Below, piece by piece: positions 1-7,401 of a DNA stretch of 64,000 bases. Within the stretch, counting starts at the first letter, position 1. Each line of letters starts with the position of its first letter. A model generated the notes under the pieces. That model saw only the letters and a program-made list of their open reading frames with translations, did not search any database and was not told the origin of the DNA. Made by a program: the position numbers and the translations under genes. This DNA comes from Microbacterium aoyamense. GTDB lineage: Bacteria; Actinomycetota; Actinomycetes; Actinomycetales; Microbacteriaceae. The stretch spans positions 744,001-808,000 of the forward strand of contig NZ_JAKNUT010000001.1 of the NCBI RefSeq assembly GCF_023155855.1, read 5' to 3'.

Positions 1-1163
1 TGCGCCGAGACCCAGTCGCCGTTGTTGCGCCACGCCTCGGCGCCCTGCACGGTGCGGAACGGCACGAACCACTCGTCGAGGTCGCCGATGTCGGCCACCT
101 CGACATCCAGCCCCGCGACGAAGGCCTCGAAAGCCACGCGCGTGTCGGGTTCGACGGCATCCATCACCTCCCGCGGCACGACGAAGCGCCACGGGAGCTC
201 ATCGGCGGATGCCCCGCGCACGCTCTCGGTCGTCTCGGAGCCGTCGTAGCTCAGGCACCAGTCCGCGACGCGCTCGAGCGTCTCGCCGTCACGCGTGAGC
301 CAGCCGATCGTGTCGAACGACTGCGCGAGCGGCAGCATCCCCTGCCGCGGCACGAGCCCGTGCGTCGTGCGCAGGCCCCACAGCCCCTGGTACGACGCGG
401 GCACGCGGATGGATCCGGCCGTGTCTGTCGCCAGGCCGATGTCGGCCTGCCCCGTCGCGACGGCCGTCGCGGGGCCGCTCGACGACCCGCCGGGCAGGGC
501 ACCCGGGAGCGCGCCGTTGGACGGGGTGCCGTAGTGGACGTTGTCGCCTGCGATGCTGTACGCGAACTCGTCGGTGCGGGCGATGCCGCGCAGCGATGCG
601 CCCGCGCGGAGCAGGTCCGCGACGGCCGGCGCGGTCGTCGTCTCGGCGCGTGCTCCGTCGAGGTAGGTCGGGTTGCCCGCACCGATGCGATAGCCCTTGA
701 TCGCGAAGAGGTCCTTGACGGCGACCGTGAGACCCGCGAGGGCTCCTTCCCACGCGCCCTGCCACAGCGGCGAGCCGACCGTGCGCCACACCGACGTGTC
801 GAGCGCCTGCGCGCGCGGAGTGACGTGCGCGGCCGTGATGAGCCACGTCCCGTCGATGCGCTGCCAGACCTGCGTCTGCAGGCCGGTGCCGCCGCCGGCG
901 TAGCGCGACACCGACACCACGAGCGCAGCATCCTCACCCAGCGGTCGGTACTCGATCCGCTCGATCTCGCGTGCGGGAACCCCGCCGCGCAGACCGCGGA
1001 AGGCGGAGATCGCGTCGAAGCCGATGAGCAGGCCCGCGCCGTCGCCGCGAAGGGTCTCGGAGCCGGGCGCGAACGAGGCGTCCAGCACGTCGACGTCGTT
1101 CGCGACGATCGCCGCCTCGTATCGCTCGAAGGCGGCGCGCAGGTCGGCGGGGATCTCAGCCAC
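1..1163 (-). CDS. Amidase with N-terminal AtzH-like domain (partial, runs off the window edge)
   Basis: This is an amidase-signature hydrolase that should cleave a small amide or ureide; its substrate is unknown. Residues about 1-125 form a small NTF2-like fold of the AtzH-like (DUF3225) type. Amidase motifs follow: Lys150 in VAVKDLF, the GGSSSG loop at about 225-230 and the nucleophile Ser251 in TDTAGSIRVPA, which together make the Ser-cisSer-Lys triad. The GTG start at 1163 overlaps the stop of the upstream formamidase gene by 8 bp and has a GAGGGGA ribosome site. The gene is the last visible one of a minus-strand run (allantoinase, formamidase, amidase), so a role late in ureide nitrogen release is inferred. 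AtzH and AtzE work in cyanuric acid/carboxybiuret breakdown, which makes a urea-like substrate plausible. The C-terminus lies outside the window, after about 387 codons. Confidence 0.85.
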   Translation of the reverse strand, partial: MAEIPADLRAAFERYEAAIVANDVDVLDASFAPGSETLRGDGAGLLIGFDAISAFRGLRGGVPAREIERIEYRPLGEDAALVVSVSRYAGGGTGLQTQVWQRIDGTWLITAAHVTPRAQALDTSVWRTVGSPLWQGAWEGALAGLTVAVKDLFAIKGYRIGAGNPTYLDGARAETTTAPAVADLLRAGASLRGIARTDEFAYSIAGDNVHYGTPSNGALPGALPGGSSSGPATAVATGQADIGLATDTAGSIRVPASYQGLWGLRTTHGLVPRQGMLPLAQSFDTIGWLTRDGETLERVADWCLSYDGSETTESVRGASADELPWRFVVPREVMDAVEPDTRVAFEAFVAGLDVEVADIGDLDEWFVPFRTVQGAEAWRNNGDWVSA

Positions 1164-2259
1164 GACCTGTCCCCTCGAAGTCCGCTTCGCGGATGCGGGC
1201 GTGCACGCCGCACACGATGTCGACGACCTGCGAGATGTCGAAGTCCGTCGCAGCGCTGAGGTACGCGTAGGCCAGGTGCTCGTCGAGACCCCAGCGGGCC
1301 TGCAGCAGATCGAGCGCCGCGCGCACGCAGTTGCGCATCGCCGCATTCAGGTCGGGATCGAGTCCCGTCGGCACGAGGAAGCCGTGCGCACGGGCGAGGG
1401 GCCCGAGCACGTCGCCGAACTCGGCGAGCGCCACCGCGCGCGGCACGACGTCGAAGCGCAACGTCGCGCGGAGGGATGCCTCGAGCGCTGTGAGCGCGAC
1501 CTCACCGTCGCCCTGGGCGAAGTGCGGGTCGCCGACGTACGCGAGTGCTCCCTCGACCTGGACCGGGAGGTAGAGCACGGCTCCCTCGGTCAGCAGGTTG
1601 ATGTCGATGTTGCCGCCGTGCGATCCGGGCGGGACGGAGTGGGGACGCTCGTCGGAGTCGACCGCCACGCCCATCGTGCCGAGGAACGGCGCGAGCGGGA
1701 AGGCGATGACGCGCTGCCCGCCCTCGACGACGGGGAGGAGCCCGACGAGCCCCTCCGGCCGGGACTCCACGGGAGTGAAGACGCTCACGTTGCCCGGGCC
1801 GCGCGGCAGCTCGCCCGGGAGTGCCCCCTTGCCGTGCCGATTCGAGATCACCCCGTAGGGCACGCGCGGCACGAGCGTCTCGACCGTGATCTTGAGCAGG
1901 TCTCCGGGGTGCGCGCCCTCGACGAACACGGGGCCGGTCACGACGTGAGGGCCGTCGACGGCCGGGTCGCGGGAAAGAGTCGCGGCGATCTCGACGGCGT
2001 CGTCGAGGACGGATGCCGCATCCACACCGTGGCCGGTGAAGTACGCGATCGGGTCCTTGCCCTGGTCTTCGAGCACTCCCTCGTGGCTGACGGTGTCGAT
2101 CGTGACGCTCTCGCCTGCGGCGATCGTGAGCACGGGCGCGTCGGCGCGACACGGCAGACGCCCCCAGAGGACGGTCTCGGGCGTCGAGCGCAGGTAGTGG
2201 TCGCCCGGCACTGCGCCGGCCCCCGGCTGCAGGATCATCATGCTGTCATCCAATCCCAT
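1156..2259 (-). CDS. Acetamidase/formamidase family hydrolase
   Basis: The 367-residue product matches the FmdA/AmdA (acetamidase/formamidase) family, metal-dependent enzymes that hydrolyse formamide or short amides to ammonia. Family features are the HEGVLEDQGKDP region near residue 59, the HPGDLLKI stretch, the SHGGNIDIN motif that contributes metal-binding His/Asp, and GDPHFAQGDGEV. I chose the ATG at 2259 because the longer frame upstream runs back through the allantoinase gene and has no family similarity. The start lies 5 bp after the allantoinase stop, and the 3' end overlaps the amidase start, so the three genes probably share one transcript. In this setting the enzyme may recover ammonia from formamide or from an amide produced during purine or histidine breakdown. 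The exact substrate is inference. Confidence 0.9.
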   Translation of the reverse strand: MGLDDSMMILQPGAGAVPGDHYLRSTPETVLWGRLPCRADAPVLTIAAGESVTIDTVSHEGVLEDQGKDPIAYFTGHGVDAASVLDDAVEIAATLSRDPAVDGPHVVTGPVFVEGAHPGDLLKITVETLVPRVPYGVISNRHGKGALPGELPRGPGNVSVFTPVESRPEGLVGLLPVVEGGQRVIAFPLAPFLGTMGVAVDSDERPHSVPPGSHGGNIDINLLTEGAVLYLPVQVEGALAYVGDPHFAQGDGEVALTALEASLRATLRFDVVPRAVALAEFGDVLGPLARAHGFLVPTGLDPDLNAAMRNCVRAALDLLQARWGLDEHLAYAYLSAATDFDISQVVDIVCGVHARIREADFEGTGRG

Positions 2260-2264
2260 GTCGG

Positions 2265-3644
2265 TCAGCCTCGCGCCGAGAGAAGTCGTCCGCGCGGCTT
2301 GCCGCGGAATCGCGGGGATTCGCCCGCGCCGCCCTCGGTCACGTCGTAGATCCCGCGGCCGTGCAGCCACGTGCGGCGCACGCGTCCCGACAGGAGGCGG
2401 TGGTCGTAGGCCGTGATCGGGTTGCGGTGCAGCAGCGCGGCGGCGTCGATGGGGAACGCATCGTCGAGACCGAAGACCGTGAGATGCGCGGGCGCCCCGA
2501 CCTCGATCACCCCCGCGCTCTCGAGACCCGCGACGCGCGCGGGCCCGGTCGTGAAGAGGGGCAGGATCGCCTCGAACGGGATGCCGCGGCCGCGCGCCTC
2601 GGTCCACACCGCCGACAGCCCCACCTGCAGACCCGCGATCCCACCCCAGGCGAGCCCGAAGTCGCCGCCACCCGACCGCTTGAGATCGACCGTCGACGGT
2701 GAGTGGTCGCTCACGATCGCGTCGATCGTGCCGTCGACCACGCCCTCCCACAGCAGATCGCGGTTCGCCGCCCCGCGGATCGGCGGGCAGCACTTGAACT
2801 CGGCCGCACCGTCGGGGATCTCCTCGGCCGTGATCGTGAGGTAGTGCGGACACGTCTCGACGGTCAGGGCGACGCCGTCGGCCTTCGCGGCGCGGATCGC
2901 GGGGAGGGACCTCGCGTCGCTGAGGTGCAGGATGTGGGCGCGCCCCCCCGTGCGCCGTGCCTCGGCGATGACGGCGTCGATCGCCGACGCCTCACTCTCG
3001 GGCGGGCGCGAGTCGAGGAACGCGCCGTACTCGCGACCGAGCGCGCCGTGGTCGTGCAGGAGAGCGGGGTCCTCGGCGTGCACGATGAGCCGCGAGCCGA
3101 GCGCCGCGATCTCCTCCATCGCCGCCGCGAGCTGCGTGCGATCGAGGTGACCGAACTCGTCGACGCCCGACGGCGAGAGGAAGCACTTGAAGCCGTAGAC
3201 CCCCGCCTCGTGCACGGGCGCCAGCATCCCGAGATTCTCGGGCACCGCCCCGCCCCAGAACCCGACGTCGATGTACGCGGATGGCGTCGCCGCCGCCCTC
3301 TTGACCGCGAGATTCTCGACCGTCGTCGTGGGGGGAATCGAGTTGAGCGGCATGTCGACGATCGTCGTCACGCCGCCGGCCGCGGCGGCCAGCGTCGCCG
3401 AGCGGAAGCCCTCCCATTCGGTGCGACCGGGCTCGTTGACGTGCACGTGCGAATCGACGAGCCCGGGCAGCAGGACGGCGTCGTCGGGCACGATGATCGC
3501 CTTGCGCGGAGGGCCGGAGGGTGGATCGATTCCGGCGATCACACCGTGCTCGATCGTGACGTCCGCCGAGCGGAACGCGCCGTCGATCCAGGCCCGACCG
3601 GCCCGGATGCGGGTCGAGCCGCCCGACCGCAGCGATTTCGTCAT
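2265..3644 (-). CDS. allB: Allantoinase
   Basis: This cytoplasmic amidohydrolase opens the hydantoin ring of allantoin to give allantoate. The 459-residue length is normal for the family. Binuclear metal-site motifs are present: DSHVHVNEPGRTEWEGF near residue 64, the carboxylated-lysine segment GFKCFLSPSG, VHAEDP, HILHLS and the VSDHSP aspartate. These favour allantoinase over dihydropyrimidinase or dihydroorotase. I chose the ATG at 3644 (MTKSLRSGG); upstream codons in this frame are not family-like. The gene is divergent from the uraD-uraH-uricase genes, whose pathway produces allantoin, and it leads the formamidase-amidase run. The divergent layout suggests shared control from the 130-bp intergenic region. 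Confidence 0.93.
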   Translation of the reverse strand: MTKSLRSGGSTRIRAGRAWIDGAFRSADVTIEHGVIAGIDPPSGPPRKAIIVPDDAVLLPGLVDSHVHVNEPGRTEWEGFRSATLAAAAGGVTTIVDMPLNSIPPTTTVENLAVKRAAATPSAYIDVGFWGGAVPENLGMLAPVHEAGVYGFKCFLSPSGVDEFGHLDRTQLAAAMEEIAALGSRLIVHAEDPALLHDHGALGREYGAFLDSRPPESEASAIDAVIAEARRTGGRAHILHLSDARSLPAIRAAKADGVALTVETCPHYLTITAEEIPDGAAEFKCCPPIRGAANRDLLWEGVVDGTIDAIVSDHSPSTVDLKRSGGGDFGLAWGGIAGLQVGLSAVWTEARGRGIPFEAILPLFTTGPARVAGLESAGVIEVGAPAHLTVFGLDDAFPIDAAALLHRNPITAYDHRLLSGRVRRTWLHGRGIYDVTEGGAGESPRFRGKPRGRLLSARG

Positions 3645-3774
3645 GGCGCCAGCATCCCGCACTCGTGTCTCGCCCGAGGTGCCGCGGCATTTCGCCGAGG
3701 TAAACCTGCCCGCCGACGCGCAGTTTTTACACCCGGGTAACCGCACGCCGACGCGCCGTCGCTAGGTTGGGGCC
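3645..3774. promoter_or_regulatory. Divergent promoter region between allantoinase and OHCU decarboxylase genes
   Basis: This 130-bp spacer separates the two arms of the purine catabolism cluster. A TAGGTT -10 box at 3763-3768 lies 6 nt before the uraD GTG, so that transcript is probably leaderless. The perfect 8-bp palindrome ACCCGGGT at 3731-3738, inside the imperfect repeat TTAC-N8-AA, is a candidate operator site. The pair GTAAA/TTTAC also flanks 3716-3730. No regulator gene for the cluster is inside the window, so the identity of any bound protein is open. Confidence 0.45.
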
Positions 3775-4293
3775 GTGGCGGTGACGATCGACGAGTTCAA
3801 CGGGATGGACGCCGCGGCGGCGCGCGCCCTCGTCTCGGTGTGGGCCGCCGTCCCGGTCTGGGCCGACGCTCTCGTCGCCGCACGTCCGTACTCATCGGCC
3901 GACGCGCTCGCGGAGGCGGCGGGCGCTCTCGCGGCGGGCTGGTCGCGAGACGACCTCGACGCCGCTCTCGCACATCACCCCCGGATAGGCGCTCGCGTGA
4001 CCGGCGAGAACGCAGAGGCCACGGCATCCCGTTCCGAACAGGCCGCCATGAGGGATGCCGCAGCCGATGTGACGGCGAAGATCGCGGCCGGCAACGCCGC
4101 CTACGAGGAGCGATTCGGACGGGTGTTCCTCATCCGCGCGGCGGGTCGCTCCCCGGAGGAGATGCTGGTCGCGCTCGAGCGTCGGCTCGGCAACGACGAT
4201 GAGGTCGAGGCCGCCGAGGCGACAGCCCAGCTGGCTGAGATCGCCCTCCTGCGCCTGCGCACCGACGTCACGGACGAAGGAGTCCCCTCATGA
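3775..4293 (+). CDS. uraD: 2-oxo-4-hydroxy-4-carboxy-5-ureidoimidazoline (OHCU) decarboxylase
   Basis: This enzyme performs the third step of urate breakdown, decarboxylating OHCU to S-allantoin. The 172-residue product has the family active-site HPRIG motif (AHHPRIGAR, near residue 66) and the YEERFGRVFLIRAAGRSPEEML block that lines the ligand pocket. The GTG start at 3775 follows a TAGGTT box by 6 nt, which argues for a leaderless message and fixes the start. Its stop overlaps the uraH start by 4 bp. The order uraD-uraH-uricase is a complete urate-to-allantoin module, feeding the divergent allantoinase. Confidence 0.93.
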   Translation: MAVTIDEFNGMDAAAARALVSVWAAVPVWADALVAARPYSSADALAEAAGALAAGWSRDDLDAALAHHPRIGARVTGENAEATASRSEQAAMRDAAADVTAKIAAGNAAYEERFGRVFLIRAAGRSPEEMLVALERRLGNDDEVEAAEATAQLAEIALLRLRTDVTDEGVPS

Positions 4294-4625
4294 GCCACCT
4301 CACGACCCACGTGCTGGATGCCACGGCGGGAGCACCCGCCGTGAATGTCGTCCTCTCGCTCGCCCGCCATCTGCCCGGCGGGGGCACCGAGCCCGTCGCG
4401 CAGGGCTTCACCGACTCGGACGGGCGCGCGGCCCTCGGCCCCGACCAGCTCGAGCCGGGCATGTACGCGCTCACGTTCGGCACGGGGGCGTGGTTCGCGG
4501 ACCGCGGCATCCCGACCTTCCATCCCCTCGTCACCGTGACCTTCACCGTCGAAGCGAACGATCGGCACCTGCACGTGCCGCTCCTGCTCAGCCCGTTCGC
4601 GTATTCGACCTACAGAGGGAGCTAG
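4290..4625 (+). CDS. uraH: 5-hydroxyisourate hydrolase (transthyretin-like)
   Basis: This enzyme hydrolyses 5-hydroxyisourate, the product of urate oxidase, to OHCU. At 111 residues it has the typical length. Hallmarks are the N-terminal HVLDATAG segment with the first active-site histidine, the central Asp/Arg-rich strand region and the C-terminal tetrapeptide YRGS that distinguishes HIU hydrolases from transthyretin. It starts with ATG inside the last codons of uraD (4-bp overlap) and ends 2 nt before the uricase start. Translational coupling is therefore likely. Confidence 0.95.
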   Translation: MSHLTTHVLDATAGAPAVNVVLSLARHLPGGGTEPVAQGFTDSDGRAALGPDQLEPGMYALTFGTGAWFADRGIPTFHPLVTVTFTVEANDRHLHVPLLLSPFAYSTYRGS

Positions 4626-4627
4626 TC

Positions 4628-5539
4628 ATGGTCTCAGTCAGCCTCGGCGCCAACAAGTACGGCAAGGCCGAGAACCGCGTCGTGCGCATCTACCGCGACA
4701 CCCCCCGCCACGAGATCGTCGACCTCAACGTGACGTCGCAGCTGCGCGGCGCGGCGCTCGTCGACTCGTATCTCACGGGCGACAACGCCCTCGTCGTCGC
4801 GACGGACACGCAGAAGAACACCGCCTTCGCGTTCGCGAAGGAGCACGGCATCCCCTCGCCCGAGGAGTACCTGCTCACGCTCGGCGCGCACTTCACGGAC
4901 GGCTTCGACTGGATCGAAGGCGGGCTGTGGCAGGCCGAGCAGTACGAATGGGAGCGCATCCTCGTCGACGGGCAACCCCACGATCATTCCTTCGTGCGCA
5001 AGGGACAGGGCACGAGGCTCGCGACCGTCCAGAAGATCGGAGGGGCGACGCACGTGACGGGCGGCGTGAAGGACCTCACGGTGCTGAAGTCGACCGGGTC
5101 GGAGTTCGCCGGGTTCCCGCGCGACGAGTACACGACCCTCGTCGAGACGAACGACCGCATCATGGCGACCTCGGTGACGGGGCGCTGGCGCTTCCTTCCC
5201 GAAGCCGTCGAGGCGGGCATCGACTACAACCGCCTGTACACCGACGTGCTCGGCGTCCTGCTCTCGACCTTCGCGACGGTGCATTCGCTCGCTCTGCAGC
5301 AGACGCTGTTCGCGATGGGCGCGGCCGCGATCGAGGCCCGCCCCGAGATCGCCGAAGTGCGCTTCGCGATGCCCAACAAGCACCACTTCGTCTACGACCT
5401 GTCGCCGTTCGGGCTCGAGAACCCGAACGAGGTCTTCTACGCCGCCGACCGACCCTATGGCCTCATCGAGGGCACGATCACGCGCGACGGCGCGGCACCC
5501 GCGCCGGACGCCTGGACCGACGTCCCGACGTTCGTCTGA
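4628..5539 (+). CDS. Urate oxidase (uricase)
   Basis: This is a cofactor-free oxidase converting urate, oxygen and water to 5-hydroxyisourate and hydrogen peroxide. The 303-residue product has the tunnelling-fold features GANKYGKAENRVVRI (catalytic Lys10 region), ATDTQKNTAF near residues 58-67 (the active-site Thr and the Lys-Asn signature), the ELGRW-like VTGRWRF strand, and the C-terminal NKHHFVYDLSPFG and NPNEVFYAADRPYG segments. The start at 4628 is preceded by GGGAGC from the end of uraH. It is the last gene of the plus-strand arm, and its stop is only 3 bp from the stop of the convergent metallopeptidase gene. The NCS2 permease at 26.0-27.5 kb could supply urate or xanthine. Confidence 0.95.
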   Translation: MVSVSLGANKYGKAENRVVRIYRDTPRHEIVDLNVTSQLRGAALVDSYLTGDNALVVATDTQKNTAFAFAKEHGIPSPEEYLLTLGAHFTDGFDWIEGGLWQAEQYEWERILVDGQPHDHSFVRKGQGTRLATVQKIGGATHVTGGVKDLTVLKSTGSEFAGFPRDEYTTLVETNDRIMATSVTGRWRFLPEAVEAGIDYNRLYTDVLGVLLSTFATVHSLALQQTLFAMGAAAIEARPEIAEVRFAMPNKHHFVYDLSPFGLENPNEVFYAADRPYGLIEGTITRDGAAPAPDAWTDVPTFV

Positions 5540-5542
5540 GTC

Positions 5543-6505
5543 TCAGCGTGACGGGAGCAGGGATGCCGTGAACTCGAGCTTGTCGAGGACCGGCGCGGGG
5601 ATCGTGAAGGGGTAGAGGTCGTCCTTGCCCATCGAGCGGTTGACGACGTTGAGCGCCGTGGACAGCGGCATCCACTCATCGACGACCAGCGCACGCATGC
5701 CGATGAAGGCATGTTCCTCGATCAGGCCGTACGCGATCGCCGTGTCGACGGTGTCGAAGATGTGCATCATGTGCGCCCACGTCTCGGCGAAGTCCTCGAA
5801 CGGATGCATGGTCGCGTAGGTCGAGATGTGCGCGGTCGCCCAGTCGGCGGGCGCGCCCTCGACGTAGTGACGGTCGATCGCGTCCTGGTAGTCCTCGCTC
5901 TCGTCGCCGAAGAGCTCACGGAATCGCTCCAGCGTCGTGCCGTCCGTCACGAGCTTCCACTGGAAGAAGTGCCCGATCTCGTGGCGGAAATGGCCGAGCA
6001 GCGTGCGGTACGGCTCGGCGAGCTGCTCGCGGAGTCCCTCGCGATGCGCGGCGTCGCTCTCGGCCAGGTCGATCGTGATGACACCGTCGACATGCCCCGT
6101 CACGACGGGCTGCAGAGTGCTCGACAGCAGGTCGAAGGCGAGGCCGCCGAGCGATCCGCCGAGCCCGAGCCGGTCGAGCTCTACGAGCAGGTGCCGCTTG
6201 GCTCGCTCGGCGGGCACGAAGTTCGCGAGTCCTTCGAGGTCGGAATCGGCGGGCCGCACGCGCGTGAGATCGCAGCTGGAGCACTGCCCGCCCTCGAGCC
6301 GCGCGAGCCACGTGCAGCCGGATAGATTCAGATTGCGGCATACGTGCCAGATCAATCCCTCGGCGTCGACGTATCGGCCGACGGCATCCACCGGAACGAT
6401 CTCGCGCTCCTCGCGTGAGAACCCGAGTGCGCTGCCGCACGTCACGCAGACCGAGTTCTCGAAGAACAGGGCTCCGCCGCACACGCGGCACTGGAACGAC
6501 TTCAT
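5543..6505 (-). CDS. Zinc-ribbon putative metallopeptidase (peptidase Mx type)
   Basis: The 320-residue cytoplasmic protein opens with two zinc-binding cysteine clusters (C6, C9, C20, C23 and then C56, C64, C75, C78). A metallopeptidase-like domain follows, with the HEIGH motif at residues 175-179. This matches the putative zinc-binding metallopeptidase (Mx) family. Its ATG overlaps the stop of the transglutaminase gene by 4 bp, making it the last gene of the four-gene operon 13120-5543. Comparative work on amidoligases links such peptidases to circularly permuted ATP-grasp enzymes, so it may process or recycle the peptide product. That role is inference. Confidence 0.85.
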   Translation of the reverse strand: MKSFQCRVCGGALFFENSVCVTCGSALGFSREEREIVPVDAVGRYVDAEGLIWHVCRNLNLSGCTWLARLEGGQCSSCDLTRVRPADSDLEGLANFVPAERAKRHLLVELDRLGLGGSLGGLAFDLLSSTLQPVVTGHVDGVITIDLAESDAAHREGLREQLAEPYRTLLGHFRHEIGHFFQWKLVTDGTTLERFRELFGDESEDYQDAIDRHYVEGAPADWATAHISTYATMHPFEDFAETWAHMMHIFDTVDTAIAYGLIEEHAFIGMRALVVDEWMPLSTALNVVNRSMGKDDLYPFTIPAPVLDKLEFTASLLPSR

Positions 6506-7401
6506 GCGGGCTCGGGCTCGGGCTCGAGAACGGGGGCGACGTCGACCGAGACCCGCAGGGTCGACTTCTTCGCCTTCGACCAGATGATGCCGCGCACGGG
6601 CGACACGTCGCCGTAGTCACGGCCCCAGGCGACCGTGATGTACCGCTCGTCGGCCCACGTGTCGTTCGTCGGATCGATGTGCAGCCATTCGCCTGACGCC
6701 GGCAGCCACACCGCGAGCCACGCGTGCGAGGCATCCGCCCCCACGACACGGGGCTTCCCCGGCGGCGGCTGCGTCGCGAGGTAGCCGCTCACGTAGCGCG
6801 CCGCGACGCCGTGACTGCGCAGGCACGCCAGCGCGACGTGCGCGAAGTCCTGACAGACCCCGGCGCGCTTGCGCATCGCATCGGCGACGGTGCTCGTGAC
6901 GGTCGTCGCCTTGGTGTCGTAGTCGAAGTCGTGATGGATGCGGCGCATGAGGTCGGTCGCGGCCTCGCCGATCGGGCGACCCGGCGTCAGTGACACGGCG
7001 CCGTAGGCCGCGGCATCCGGAATCTGCGCCACACGGGGCGACTCGAGCGCGAACTCCGTCGCCGACCAGAGGTCCGGCCACGCGCCGCCTTCGAGGGGGC
7101 GGGACTGCTCCCACGGCCTCGCCAGCGCGCTCTCGTCGTACCGCGGTGCATCGACGGTCACATCACTCAGCGCGTCGATGACGAGGTGCTCGTGCGGGCT
7201 CGTGACGTGGAAGTAGGTCACGGCGTTGCCGAAATAGTCGACGTCGCGCGCGAGGTCGGCCGGGGCGGGATCCACCGTCACGGCGTGCGACGACAGCGTC
7301 TGCCACGGCAGCTCGCGCGGCCGCAGGTGATGGGTCCCGAGGCTGTTGCGCACGGGCTTGTCGTACACGTACTCGGTGCGGTGGCTGAGGCGGTACCTCA
7401 C
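6502..7401 (-). CDS. Transglutaminase-like cysteine protein with N-terminal beta domain
   Basis: The 299-residue product has the Bact_transglu_N domain at about residues 1-80 (YRLSHRTEYVYD, HHLRPRE) and a transglutaminase core with the triad Cys183 (GVCQDFAH), His226 (ASHAWLAVW) and Asp243 (HIDPTND). Such proteins cleave or form amide bonds. No signal peptide or membrane segment is visible, so it acts in the cytoplasm. It overlaps its neighbours by 4 bp on both sides. The partner upstream is the ATP-grasp/alpha-E protein and a second transglutaminase is encoded further upstream. This is the conserved arrangement predicted to build and trim a peptide tag or small amide-linked metabolite. Confidence 0.9.
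   Translation of the reverse strand: MRYRLSHRTEYVYDKPVRNSLGTHHLRPRELPWQTLSSHAVTVDPAPADLARDVDYFGNAVTYFHVTSPHEHLVIDALSDVTVDAPRYDESALARPWEQSRPLEGGAWPDLWSATEFALESPRVAQIPDAAAYGAVSLTPGRPIGEAATDLMRRIHHDFDYDTKATTVTSTVADAMRKRAGVCQDFAHVALACLRSHGVAARYVSGYLATQPPPGKPRVVGADASHAWLAVWLPASGEWLHIDPTNDTWADERYITVAWGRDYGDVSPVRGIIWSKAKKSTLRVSVDVAPVLEPEPEPA

Noticed and set aside
1156-2853. N-terminal extension of the formamidase-type protein
   Set aside because: The extra codons lie inside the allantoinase gene on the same strand and have low-complexity Arg/Gly composition. The family begins at MGLDDSMMILQPG.
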